Positions 1-7,741 of a stretch of 19,576 nucleotides of DNA are shown piece by piece. Position numbers and translations under genes: made by a program. Source of the DNA: CAZLQF01 sp964561545 (GTDB taxonomy: Bacteria; Bacteroidota; Bacteroidia; CAILMK01; CAYYUA01); NCBI GenBank assembly GCA_964561545.1, contig CAZLQF010000044.1:1-19576 (forward strand). Reading direction: 5' to 3'. The notes beneath the pieces were generated by a model that was not told the origin of the DNA, did no database searches, and worked only from the letters and a program-made list of their open reading frames with translations. Within the stretch, counting starts at the first letter, position 1; the number at the start of each line of letters is the position of its first letter.

Positions 1-187
1 TACCATGTACCCGCATTTTCATCATTACACCCTCCATGAGAATAAGCAACTTTCGAATCCGGACCTTTTTGTTTGGCCGGGCCTTTCTGGGGGGATGCAC
101 CTTTTTCCTGCTCAGAACAGGAGATTACGAACATACAGCACAAAATGCTGAGAGAGAGAGAGATTTAAAAAGATTTTCACGTAACAT
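1..187 (-). CDS. Lipoprotein, 5' end only; signal peptide out of frame at a TC repeat
   Basis: Not listed by simple ORF finding because it is broken. From the ATG at 187-185 the minus strand reads MLRENLFKSLSLS, then AFCAVCS and a TAA stop at 127-125 (20 residues). The frame that is open from 164 to the window edge encodes SILCCMFVISC followed by SEQEKGASPQKGPAKQKGP and a further stretch ending at residue W at the edge. Removing one TC unit from the tract at 150-163 joins the two into a textbook lipoprotein signal: basic n-region (MLRENLFK), hydrophobic core, lipobox V-I-S-C with the modified Cys at residue 23, then a polar Lys/Gln/Pro-rich linker. The open frame has its own in-frame stop upstream (167-165) and no suitable start: its first ATG (134-132) leaves only five residues before the Cys. 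A TATATTTG promoter element lies about 40 bases upstream of 187. The mature function is unknown because the gene runs off the window. It may be phase-off, a recent frameshift, or an assembly error. Confidence 0.6.
150..163. repeat. (GA)7 dinucleotide tract (TC on coding strand)
   Basis: Seven perfect GA units on the plus strand, read as TC on the minus strand inside the signal-peptide region of the lipoprotein gene. Each unit changes the frame by two bases, so by direct translation 6 or 9 units give an open signal peptide, while 7 (present here) or 8 lead to early stops. This is the classic form of a slipped-strand contingency repeat; whether its length varies in this organism is inference. 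Confidence 0.85.
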
Positions 188-226
188 AATAATAGGATTT
201 TGTTGCTGGCAATATTGCCATTATTC

Positions 227-234
227 CAAATATA
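227..234 (-). promoter_or_regulatory. Bacteroidota -7 element for the lipoprotein gene
   Basis: The minus strand reads TATATTTG, a perfect match to TAnnTTTG, the -7 element used by the Bacteroidota primary sigma factor. It ends 39 bases before the ATG at 187. No clear TTG -33 element is seen at 19-21 bases spacing. Its place supports 187, rather than an internal codon, as the start. Confidence 0.4.
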
Positions 235-391
235 ATAAAATGTTCTTTAATAAAAAATAAAGATCAAGATTTGTTTTAAATTGCCTAATACAGGATTTTT
301 TAGAATATAAGCCTTTAAAAAATTTCCCGGCCCGCCCACTTCCAATCATCCCTAATGGTAATTGAAAATCATGACCTTCCATTGGCGGTTG

Positions 392-2191
392 TTAACTGTT
401 ATTGTACTCCTTATAAATCGCTTCAATCACATCCTTGTACTTTTCCAGCACTACATCGCGTTTGATCTTCATGGTGGGCGTTAGTTCTCCAGTATCTACG
501 GACCAGGGATCGGCTACGAGCTTGAATTGTTTTATCTGCTGCACGTGCCCAAGTTTTTTGTTGTAGTGGTCAATGATGGCCTGGTATTTTTGATGAATCT
601 CGGGTTTTTGGATCACCGCTTCTTTCGACTCAAATTGAATTTGCTTTTCTTTACACCAGCTTTCAAGCTCTTCAAAATCGGGCAGGATCAAAGCTGAGAC
701 AAATTTCCTGTCCTTCCCGATTACCATGATCTGCTCTACAAACATGGATTGCTTGAACATATTCTCTATGGGAAGCGGGGCAACGTATTTACCACCAGAG
801 GTCTTAAACAGGCTGTCTTTGCGATCATTCACTTGCAGGAATTTGCCTTCTACCCACTCGCCTACATCTCCTGTGTAAAACCAGCCATCTGCATCCAAGA
901 CTTTGTTGGTTGCTTCTTCATTCTTGTAATAACCCTTCATTACATTCGGCCCTCTGCAGGCTATTTCATCTTCTTCCGTAATTTTTACTTCTACCCCTTC
1001 AATGGGTGGCCCTACTGTACCAAATTGCCGGTTTTCTTTTTCCATTCGATTGACAGCAATAACGGGGGAGGTTTCCGTGAGTCCATATCCCTGAAGCATG
1101 GTGACACCAGCTGCTGTAAAAGTACGGGATAGGTGAGGAGATAAAGCAGCTCCGCCTGAAACAATGGCTTTAACATTGCCGCCAAGGGCTTCGCGCCATT
1201 TTTTAAATACCGGTTGGTCCAGCATTTTAAGCTGCTGATGGTACCACCAGCTTTTGCCTTTCACTTCATATTGGGCGGCAAGTTTAACTGCCCTGAAGAA
1301 AATCTTTTTCTTCAGGCCGGATAGTTCTCTCCCTTTGTTGATGATGCGGTCGTAAACCTTTTCTAAAAGGCGCGGCACCGTAGTGAATATATGCGGTTGA
1401 ATTTCCCGGATGTTTTCGCCTATTTTATCCATGTGCTCAGCAAAATAGATGGAAACTCCGCATGACATGTAAAGGTAGGTAAGCATGCGTTCAAAAACGT
1501 GGTTCATTGGCAGAAAGCTAATGGCCCGGTGATGGTAATCGACTGGCAATAATGGAGCACAGGATAATACGTTGCTTACAATGTTTTTGTGCGTGAGCAT
1601 TACGCCTTTGGGATTGCCTGTTGTACCAGAGGTATAGATAATGGTTGCCAGGTCATCTTCGGTAACTTGCTCACGAACTTTAACCAGTTCATTGAGGTCC
1701 CGCTTTTCACCCATTTCAATTAACTCCTTCCAGTGGGAAGCGCCTTCTATCTCATCAAAGGTGAAGACGTTTTTGAGGGTAGAAACGGCATGTTGGGCTG
1801 AGATGGCTTTGTTGTACAATTCTTGGTTAGAGGCAAAGGCATATTTAACTTCTGCTTCTTCAAATATGTACTTGTAGTCATCTTCACTGATGGTGGGGTA
1901 AACAGGTACGTTGACCGCTCCAAGCTGTAGCAGGGCCATGTCAATAAAAACCCACTCGGGCCTGTTTTCTGATACTATTGCTATTTTATCGCCAGGTTGG
2001 ATCCCAAGTTCAAGCAGGCCTTTGCTTACTTTGTTAATGTAATCCATGCATTTTAAAGAGCTAAATTGGTCCCATTGGCCTTCTTCATCTTGGTTCAAAT
2101 AAACCTTATAAGCAAGGGCGTCCTCTTGAGGAAAGTGTTTTAGTTGATAGGGTAAAATATCAATTAGGGTCTGGATAGCAGCCATTTGCAT
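392..2191 (-). CDS. Long-chain fatty acid--CoA ligase (AMP-forming)
   Basis: A 599-residue acyl-adenylate-forming enzyme, expected to activate long-chain fatty acids with ATP and CoA for beta-oxidation or lipid synthesis. Seen: the ATP/AMP P-loop YTSGTTGNPKG at residues 186-196; the A5-type motif GYGLTETSP near 370; GWFYTGDVGEW near 437, whose Asp binds the ribose; the hinge motif DRKDSLFKTSGGKYV near 455-470; and a C-terminal TPTMKIKR that carries the candidate catalytic lysine. Length and motif order fit the long-chain (FAA/LACS-like) branch. The first two Met codons (MQM) are two codons apart; either could start. It ends 204 bases before the lipoprotein start and is separated from groEL by a terminator, so it is probably transcribed alone. 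Chain-length specificity cannot be read from the sequence. Confidence 0.93.
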   Translation of the reverse strand: MQMAAIQTLIDILPYQLKHFPQEDALAYKVYLNQDEEGQWDQFSSLKCMDYINKVSKGLLELGIQPGDKIAIVSENRPEWVFIDMALLQLGAVNVPVYPTISEDDYKYIFEEAEVKYAFASNQELYNKAISAQHAVSTLKNVFTFDEIEGASHWKELIEMGEKRDLNELVKVREQVTEDDLATIIYTSGTTGNPKGVMLTHKNIVSNVLSCAPLLPVDYHHRAISFLPMNHVFERMLTYLYMSCGVSIYFAEHMDKIGENIREIQPHIFTTVPRLLEKVYDRIINKGRELSGLKKKIFFRAVKLAAQYEVKGKSWWYHQQLKMLDQPVFKKWREALGGNVKAIVSGGAALSPHLSRTFTAAGVTMLQGYGLTETSPVIAVNRMEKENRQFGTVGPPIEGVEVKITEEDEIACRGPNVMKGYYKNEEATNKVLDADGWFYTGDVGEWVEGKFLQVNDRKDSLFKTSGGKYVAPLPIENMFKQSMFVEQIMVIGKDRKFVSALILPDFEELESWCKEKQIQFESKEAVIQKPEIHQKYQAIIDHYNKKLGHVQQIKQFKLVADPWSVDTGELTPTMKIKRDVVLEKYKDVIEAIYKEYNNS

Positions 2192-2429
2192 TTTTATGCG
2201 ATGTTAAGTTCTGGATTGTCTAAAATAGGAAAAATTCAGAACTTGCCCAATGACACAATTGGAAATTGTTACAAATTATAGCAGCCCAATAATTTTGACC
2301 CACGATGGGCATGTGGCACCAAAAGGTTAACCCACCAATTCAGTTTTCAGCATGGACCTAAATTAGTAAAGTAAAATAAAATAACCTCTACCTCCTCAAG
2401 CACTTACCACAATTCACATCATGAGCATA

Positions 2430-2464
2430 AAAAAACCCCATCCTGAAACAGAATGGGGTTTTTT
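2430..2464. terminator. Hairpin terminator downstream of groEL
   Basis: A perfect 12-bp stem (AAAAAACCCCAT pairing with ATGGGGTTTTTT), then one C/A mismatch and an inner CTG/CAG stem closing an AAA loop. The run of A on one side and T on the other gives a U-tract in either direction. It starts 24 bases after the groEL stop, so it most likely ends the groESL transcript; no gene reads towards it on the plus strand. Confidence 0.85.
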
Positions 2465-2488
2465 ACTATGATGAGGGGAAAAGGGCTT

Positions 2489-4138
2489 TTACATCATGCC
2501 GCCCATTCCACCCATGCCGCCCATGTCTGGGGCGCCACCGCCACCTTGTCCTTCGCCTTCTTCTTCTTCTTCAGCGAGGACGCATTCGGTGGTCAGTAAC
2601 ATGCCGGCGACAGAAGCGGCATTTTCAATAGCTACGCGCGCAACTTTGGTTGGGTCGATAACACCAGCTTGGAGCAAGTTGTCATATTGCTCATTGCGTG
2701 CATTGTAACCGTAATCGTCCTTACCGTCCTTGACTTTTTCAAGTACAATGGAGCCATCGTGCCCAGCGTTTTGAACAATTAAACGCAAGGGTTCATGCAA
2801 TGCGGTTCGGACAATGTTAATTCCGGTATTTTGGTCGGTATTTTCACCTTTTAGTTCGTCCAATGCTTTGATGGCACGTACATAGGCGGTACCACCTCCA
2901 GGTAAAATGCCTTCTTCTACAGCAGCCCTGGTTGCATTAAGCGCATCATCTACACGGTCTTTCTTTTCTTTCATTTCAACTTCAGAGGCTGCACCAACGT
3001 AAATGACAGCAACACCGCCGGCCAATTTAGCCAATCGCTCTTGTAACTTCTCCTTATCGTAATCAGAAGTACTTTCTTCTATTTGAGCTTTGATTTGGTT
3101 GGTGCGAGCTTTAATGTCTTCTTGGTCACCTTTGCCGTTAACAATAGTGGTGTTGTCCTTGTCAATGGTAACCTTTTCAGCTTGTCCAAGGAAGCTGATG
3201 TCTGCATTTTCAAGCGTGTATCCTCTATCTTCGGTAATGACAGTACCACCTGTAAGAACAGCAAGGTCTTCTAACATGGCTTTCCTGCGGTCTCCAAATC
3301 CAGGTGCTTTAACTGAAGCTACCTTGAAAGTACCACGGATTTTGTTGACAACCAAAGTAGCCAAGGCTTCGCCTTCTACTTCTTCACCAATGATGAGGAT
3401 GGGTTTACCAGCTTGAACAACTTTTTCAAGTAAAGGTGTGATATCCTTCATGTTGGATATCTTCTTATCACAAATCAGGATGTAAGGATCTTCAAGATCG
3501 GCTTGCATCTTTTCGGTATCGGTAACAAAATAGGGTGACAAATAGCCGCGGTCAAATTGCATTCCTTCTACGATGTCGACATTGGTGTCTGTTCCTCTTG
3601 CTTCCTCTACGGTGATGACGCCTTCTTTTTTGACCTTGTCCATGGATTGTGCAATAAGGTCGCCAATTTCTTCATCATTGTTGGCAGAAATGCTTGCAAT
3701 TTGCTTGATCTTTTCATTGTCATCACCTACTTCTATGGTTTGTTCTTTCAAGCTTTGAACAACACTTTTTGTAGCTAAATCGATGCCCCTTTTTAGTTCA
3801 GTTGGATTGGCGCCAGCTGTTACATTTTTGAGTCCTGCATGGATGATAGCACGGGCAAGAACTGTTGCAGTGGTAGTACCATCACCTGCATTGTCAGAAG
3901 TTTTGGAAGAAACTTCTTTTACCATTTGGGCGCCCATGTTTTCCATTGGATCTTTCAATTCAATCTCCTTAGCAACGGTTACTCCGTCCTTGGTAGTGTT
4001 AGGCGATCCAAATTTTTTATCAATTACTACGTTTCGGCCTTTCGGGCCTAATGTTACGTTAACAGCATCCGCAAGTTTGTCCACGCCGTTTTTTAAACCT
4101 TCTCTTCCTTTGGTATCAAATTCAATTAACTTAGCCAT
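2489..4138 (-). CDS. groEL: Chaperonin GroEL (60 kDa, Hsp60)
   Basis: A 549-residue group I chaperonin subunit; 14 subunits form the double ring that folds cytoplasmic proteins with ATP and the GroES lid. Seen: the family start AKLIEFDTKGREGLKNGVDKLA; the ATP-site segment VTLGPKGRNVV and DGVTVAKEIEL; GDGTTTATVLA around the catalytic aspartate; the hinge and apical region with APGFGDRRKAMLEDLA; ALNATRAAVEEGILPGGG in the equatorial domain; and the flexible Gly-Met tail (GGMGGMGGMM) preceded by an acidic stretch. Full length with no lesions. It lies 37 bases downstream of groES in the usual groES-groEL order, is followed by a strong terminator, and is expected to be co-transcribed with groES. 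Confidence 0.99.
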   Translation of the reverse strand: MAKLIEFDTKGREGLKNGVDKLADAVNVTLGPKGRNVVIDKKFGSPNTTKDGVTVAKEIELKDPMENMGAQMVKEVSSKTSDNAGDGTTTATVLARAIIHAGLKNVTAGANPTELKRGIDLATKSVVQSLKEQTIEVGDDNEKIKQIASISANNDEEIGDLIAQSMDKVKKEGVITVEEARGTDTNVDIVEGMQFDRGYLSPYFVTDTEKMQADLEDPYILICDKKISNMKDITPLLEKVVQAGKPILIIGEEVEGEALATLVVNKIRGTFKVASVKAPGFGDRRKAMLEDLAVLTGGTVITEDRGYTLENADISFLGQAEKVTIDKDNTTIVNGKGDQEDIKARTNQIKAQIEESTSDYDKEKLQERLAKLAGGVAVIYVGAASEVEMKEKKDRVDDALNATRAAVEEGILPGGGTAYVRAIKALDELKGENTDQNTGINIVRTALHEPLRLIVQNAGHDGSIVLEKVKDGKDDYGYNARNEQYDNLLQAGVIDPTKVARVAIENAASVAGMLLTTECVLAEEEEEGEGQGGGGAPDMGGMGGMGGMM

Positions 4139-4175
4139 AATATTTTAGTTTTTTTCGGTTTTTTAAAAAGTTGTT

Positions 4176-4457
4176 TTAGTCTTCAATTATACCCAGAATG
4201 TCTGATTCTCTCATGATTAGGTATTCTTCACCGTCTACCGTGATCTCACTTCCGGCAAACTTTCCATAAAGCACATGATTGCCTTCTTGAACTGTAGTTG
4301 GCTCATCTTTTTTGCCAGGCCCTACTGCTATTACACTACCTCTTTGAGGTTTTTCTTGAGCAGTATCAGGAATAATAATACCGCTTTTGGTCTTTTCTTC
4401 AGCTTCAGCTTGTTTTACAATTACTCTGTCTGCTAAAGGTTTGATGTTTGTTGCCAT
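4176..4457 (-). CDS. groES: Co-chaperonin GroES (10 kDa, Hsp10)
   Basis: A 93-residue lid protein that caps the GroEL cavity as a heptamer. Seen: IKPLADRVIVKQAEAEEKT at the N-terminus, the mobile-loop region TKSGIIIPDTAQEKPQRG (the GII-P segment contacts the GroEL apical domain), the core VIAVGPGK, and the C-terminal Y-LIMRESDILGI strand. Normal length. First gene of groES-groEL. No CIRCE inverted repeat lies upstream; instead there is a candidate TTG/CATCTTTG promoter and a run of TGAC repeats, suggesting control other than by HrcA. That regulatory reading is inference. Confidence 0.99.
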   Translation of the reverse strand: MATNIKPLADRVIVKQAEAEEKTKSGIIIPDTAQEKPQRGSVIAVGPGKKDEPTTVQEGNHVLYGKFAGSEITVDGEEYLIMRESDILGIIED

Positions 4458-4521
4458 TTTTTATTGTTTTTTTTAAAGGTTAAACATTTTACTTCTATTC
4501 GCTTTTTGACATATCCCGTGC

Positions 4522-4553
4522 CAAAGATGATTAGCGTCAAATTTTCTTATCAA
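4522..4553 (-). promoter_or_regulatory. Candidate groES promoter (-33 TTG, -7 CATCTTTG)
   Basis: On the minus strand TTG (4553-4551) is followed after 21 bases by CATCTTTG (4529-4522), one mismatch from the Bacteroidota consensus TTG-N19-21-TAnnTTTG. It would give a leader of about 60 bases before the groES ATG at 4457. No CIRCE element (TTAGCACTC-N9-GAGTGCTAA) is present. Confidence 0.4.
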
Positions 4554-4569
4554 GGGTTTCAATAAGGCA

Positions 4570-4589
4570 GTCAAAAGGTCATTTTGTCA
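4570..4589 (-). repeat. Three TGAC repeats with 8-bp period upstream of groESL
   Basis: The minus strand reads TGACAAAATGACCTTTTGAC: TGAC three times with exactly 4 bases between copies. It begins 16 bases upstream of the candidate -33 element of groES. The place fits an activator or repressor site, but the cognate regulator is unknown and chance is possible. Confidence 0.3.
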
Positions 4590-4626
4590 GTACTGAAGAA
4601 GTTATTGGCGCAAGCCAGGTGAGGGG

Positions 4627-5349
4627 TCAAGAAAGTTTGCTTTTTCCAGTCTCGTAAATCTGGTCAGATGATTTTAAAAATTTCATATCCGGGTTGTGAA
4701 TAATTGAGAAATATTCAACGCATACTGCTTGAAAGGCATGCGTAATGAAAGCAAATAAGAAATTGCCGGTAAAATAAGTCCCCAAACATAGAACAATACC
4801 AAACGGAAGCGCACCAATGACCTCCCGCTTCCCCTTGGGGATGTGTACAAGGGAGTAAATAAACACATTGACAAAAATGGCTTGCCACAATGCCATTGCT
4901 TCAATAGAGCTGAAGAAAAGCAATCCACGAAATAACAATTCATAAGCCCCCATGTATAAGATCCAAAATAAAGCATTTAAAATAAAAAGACTGGGTGCCC
5001 AATATGTGATGCGCATTTGGGGATAAACGGCCTGGGTCGATTTATGCTGAGCCATCTTTTTACTAAGGGGCCAAATGAGGGCCATCAACCCCAACGACCA
5101 TAAGATAGTTGTTTCAGGGTCCTGGATGATTAAGCTGGATTTTAGCAATCGTTCAGGTAAATACCACCAAGCCAGTACCAAGGGGATTAGCCCGAATAAA
5201 AGGATGCCCAGTGTTTTATGGTAAAAAATAAAATTGACTTTGTTACGCTCTTTCTTCCAAGTTGGAAACAATTGCTTCTGGCCCCAATAATAGAGGAGCC
5301 AAAAGCTCATAAATGCGAAAATTGTATATGCAAGCGTGGTGAAAAACAT
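4627..5349 (-). CDS. CPBP-family (CAAX protease-like) integral membrane protein
   Basis: A 240-residue, very hydrophobic protein with about six to seven predicted membrane segments. The signature of the CPBP/Abi intramembrane metalloprotease family is partly visible: YELLFRG at 136-142 (family form EExxxR), a second histidine motif ending at H169 (FIYSLVHIPKG) and a third at H204 (FITHAFQAV). The first glutamate of motif 1 is tyrosine here (Y136), while E137, R141 and both histidines remain, so it may be an active variant or a non-proteolytic member. Family roles include prenyl-protein processing, bacteriocin immunity and membrane proteolysis; the target here is unknown. It stands alone, 169 bases upstream of groES with the groES promoter between, so it is not clearly part of that operon. 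Confidence 0.7.
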   Translation of the reverse strand: MFFTTLAYTIFAFMSFWLLYYWGQKQLFPTWKKERNKVNFIFYHKTLGILLFGLIPLVLAWWYLPERLLKSSLIIQDPETTILWSLGLMALIWPLSKKMAQHKSTQAVYPQMRITYWAPSLFILNALFWILYMGAYELLFRGLLFFSSIEAMALWQAIFVNVFIYSLVHIPKGKREVIGALPFGIVLCLGTYFTGNFLFAFITHAFQAVCVEYFSIIHNPDMKFLKSSDQIYETGKSKLS

Positions 5350-5767
5350 GCTTTAGCTTAAGATGGTCCAACAAAGTTTAAAAAATCCCTGCTGTTTTTA
5401 GCCTTGTTTTATCAAAATTCCCATCGATCCTGATCTAATTTTATATCCCCATCAATCATTCTTTCTTTAATCCCTAAAGAAGCATGCGGTAATACATTGG
5501 GTAATTGATTAAGAAATGCCTATAAAGGTTAAAAGTTCATGCACCAAGGGTTACTAAGGTTAAATAAATAATAAGTCAATGGCTATGATAACTTTCTGCT
5601 CTATTGTGAAACCACCCAGTGCCCCTTGCTGGTGGTCTTGCGGTTTTGTTTCTAATCAACAATAATTCGTTTTATTAAAGATGTGATTAGTATGGTTACC
5701 ATAAGCAAAGCTCCCTAACCATCAACAAACTTTGAATGGCAAATCACTTCTTCTGCAATTTAAGGCA
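5350..5767. other. 418-bp gap between CPBP gene and prfC
   Basis: No convincing gene; only short random ORFs. It holds the upstream region of the CPBP gene (near 5350-5380) and the 3' region of prfC, both minus strand. The only structure seen is the imperfect hairpin at 5611-5636. No tRNA-like cloverleaf, direct repeats or mobile-element ends were recognised. Confidence 0.6.
5611..5636. repeat. Imperfect hairpin downstream of prfC
   Basis: ACCACCCAG and CTGGTGGT pair over 8 bp with one bulged C and a 9-base loop. No good T-run follows on either strand, so an intrinsic terminator is doubtful. It sits about 130 bases after the prfC stop and could be a 3' stability structure or chance. Confidence 0.3.
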
Positions 5768-7342
5768 TTAAACCTCAGAGCTGAAATGAAAAGTGAGCTT
5801 ATCATATTCATCTTGGGCCACTTTAAGCATCCATTGAGATTTAGCCAGGAATACGTCCCTTCCTTCTTTGTCAACGGCCATGTCTTGTCGTTTACGTTTT
5901 CGGAAATCCTCAAGTTGGTGTTTTTCTCCTGTGATCCAAACAGCTTTGTAAACATTGAGCGGTTCAAACTTGCATGAAGCACCGTATTCATGCTTTAAGC
6001 GGTGGGCAATGACCTCAAATTGTAGCTCTCCTACCGTTCCAATGATCTTTCGTTGATTGTAAGTAGCAATGAACAATTGAGCGACCCCCTCTTCCATCAA
6101 CTGATCGACTCCTTTGTTCAGTTGCTTGGCTTTCATGGGATCGGCATTTTCGATATACCTGAATTTTTCGGGCGAAAAATTGGGAATCCCTTTAAAGTTG
6201 ATCGATTCGCCTTCTGTCAGGGTATCGCCAATTTTAAATTTACCCGTATCAGGAATGCCCACGATGTCACCAGGATAAGCTTCTTCAAGGACTTCTTTCT
6301 TTTGGGCCATGAATCCCGTAGGAGCGCTAATCTTCATCTTCTTGCCCTGCCTAACGTGAAGATAAGGCTTATTACGTTCAAATTTACCTGAACAAACCTT
6401 GACGAAAGCTATTCGGTTGCGGTGTTTGGGATCCATATTGGCATGGATCTTAAATACAAATCCAGTGAATTCATCCTCGGCCGGTTGAATGTCGCGAACT
6501 TCTGTATGCCCGGCTTGAGGCGGAGGAGCAATGTCCAAGAAACAATCGAACAATTCGTGAACCCCAAAATTATTGATGGCACTTCCAAAAAAGACGGGCG
6601 CTATTGCTGCTTTTTGGTAAGCCTCCTTGTCAAATTCCGGGTACACCATGTTAATCAATTCGGTATCTTCCCTTAATTGACTGGCTTGATTGCCAATATA
6701 ATGTTCCAGGGTTGGATCGTTCAAATTTTTAAAAGTTGCTGCCTCCTCGTCCGTATGTTTGCCATGCGGATCGAAGAGGTTTAGTTTTTGTTGGTAAAGG
6801 TTGTAAACGCCTTTAAAATCCCTTCCCATGCCAATAGGCCAGGTTAAGGGCTGCACTTTAATGTTGAGCTTTTTTTCTATTTCATCCAATAGATCAAAAG
6901 CCTCCTGGCCTTCCCGGTCCAGTTTATTGATAAAGATCAATACAGGTGTGTTACGCATTCGGCAAACTTCAGCTAACTTTTCTGTTTGTTCTTCTACGCC
7001 ATTTGCTGCGTCAATGACGATGATAACACTGTCGGCTGCCGTTAAAGTGCGGTAGGTATCCTCTGCAAAATCTTTGTGCCCGGGTGTGTCTAAAATGTTG
7101 ATCTTGTAGTCATTGTATTCAAAACCCATTACGGAAGTAGCTACAGAAATTCCCCGCTGCCGCTCAATTTCCATAAAATCCGAAGTGGCGGTTTTTTTGA
7201 TCTTATTGGATTTAACTGCCCCAGCTGTTTGAATGGCACCACCGAATAGCAGGAGTTTTTCTGTCAAGGTTGTTTTACCGGCATCCGGATGGCTGATCAC
7301 TGCAAATGTCCTTCTTCTGCTTACTTCTTTTTTTATATTCAT
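5768..7342 (-). CDS. prfC: Peptide chain release factor 3 (RF3)
   Basis: A 524-residue translational GTPase that removes RF1/RF2 from the ribosome after termination. G-domain motifs are intact: G1 SHPDAGKT (17-24), the switch I region with ERQRGISVATSV (60-71), G3 DTPGH (85-89) and G4 NKLD (139-142). Domain 2 contains FTGFVFKIHANMDPKHRNRIAFVKVCSG, and the C-terminal domain includes VGELQFEVIAHRLKHEYG, both typical of RF3 rather than EF-G or BipA. Length matches the family (E. coli about 529). The ATG at 7342 gives the expected N-terminus (KEVSRRRTFAVISHPD). Transcribed alone; no clear promoter element was found in the 400 bases upstream. Confidence 0.97.
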   Translation of the reverse strand: MNIKKEVSRRRTFAVISHPDAGKTTLTEKLLLFGGAIQTAGAVKSNKIKKTATSDFMEIERQRGISVATSVMGFEYNDYKINILDTPGHKDFAEDTYRTLTAADSVIIVIDAANGVEEQTEKLAEVCRMRNTPVLIFINKLDREGQEAFDLLDEIEKKLNIKVQPLTWPIGMGRDFKGVYNLYQQKLNLFDPHGKHTDEEAATFKNLNDPTLEHYIGNQASQLREDTELINMVYPEFDKEAYQKAAIAPVFFGSAINNFGVHELFDCFLDIAPPPQAGHTEVRDIQPAEDEFTGFVFKIHANMDPKHRNRIAFVKVCSGKFERNKPYLHVRQGKKMKISAPTGFMAQKKEVLEEAYPGDIVGIPDTGKFKIGDTLTEGESINFKGIPNFSPEKFRYIENADPMKAKQLNKGVDQLMEEGVAQLFIATYNQRKIIGTVGELQFEVIAHRLKHEYGASCKFEPLNVYKAVWITGEKHQLEDFRKRKRQDMAVDKEGRDVFLAKSQWMLKVAQDEYDKLTFHFSSEV

Positions 7343-7741
7343 ATTTTTTGAGGTCTAAGGCTTTAGTTACATTTAGGTTGCAGGTTCCGTACCTGGTTTA
7401 GGAGTTTAGGATTCCGAGTTGAATTGTGCCATTTTTCAGTATGGCAACAGCCGACAGTGAAAGCCAAAGTCCAAAAATTTTCTTCAAACATCTTACTTTG
7501 AGTTACGTACAGGTCAAACAATCACCCCTGCCAATTCTTACAAAAGTGCGAATTTCATGATTTCACCCTAATTGAAGAAATAATGTTTGAAGATGGTTCC
7601 AAATCTACGAACCTTAAAAATATGGCCTATTAGCTGGAATAATTTAGATTTGGAAATAAGCAAGGATACCATCAATTGCCGGTACCCTGCATCGCTTAAA
7701 CAATGAGTACTATTAAGGATTAGATTTGTACCTTTGTAACC
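7343..7741. other. Divergent 399-bp gap between prfC and the methyltransferase
   Basis: Both flanking genes start outward from here. The right end holds the TACCTTTG element next to the methyltransferase start. A short open stretch from ATG 7583 (16 codons) and a 101-codon minus-strand ORF that runs into the methyltransferase gene show no recognisable protein features. Nothing else is evident. Confidence 0.55.
7729..7736 (+). promoter_or_regulatory. -7 element TACCTTTG directly before the methyltransferase
   Basis: Perfect TAnnTTTG match ending 5 bases before the ATG at 7742. Transcription would be expected to start at or just beyond that ATG, so the mRNA would be leaderless, or the ATG at 7754 (residue 5) would be used. 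A -33 TTG at ideal spacing is not obvious. Confidence 0.4.

Noticed and set aside
45..62. TTCGAATCC, similar to a tRNA T-loop
   Set aside because: No acceptor stem, anticodon arm or CCA fits around it; it lies within the lipoprotein reading frame.
150..190. Programmed ribosomal frameshifting as the explanation for the split lipoprotein
   Set aside because: A -1 slip at the T-run before the repeat would read TAA at 167-165; no standard slippery heptamer is present in the needed frame after it.
36..260. Plus-strand 74-codon ORF at the left edge
   Set aside because: It is antisense to the lipoprotein signal sequence and its promoter; the translation is low-complexity Lys/Asn-rich at its end and has no recognisable features.
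749..1132. 127-codon plus-strand ORF
   Set aside because: Antisense shadow of the acyl-CoA synthetase, which has all expected motifs on the other strand.
2496..2600. Repeats near the groEL 3' end (CCGCCCATTCCACCCATG and TTCTTC runs)
   Set aside because: These encode the normal GroEL Gly-Met tail and acidic stretch and are not independent repeats.
3783..4148. 121-codon plus-strand ORF opposite groEL
   Set aside because: Shadow of the highly biased groEL codons; no independent support.
4458..4626. CIRCE/HrcA operator upstream of groES
   Set aside because: No TTAGCACTC-N9-GAGTGCTAA or close variant was found.
7381..7395. Short palindrome CAGGT-TCCGT-ACCTG
   Set aside because: Only 5 bp of stem with no T-run or repeat partner; expected by chance.
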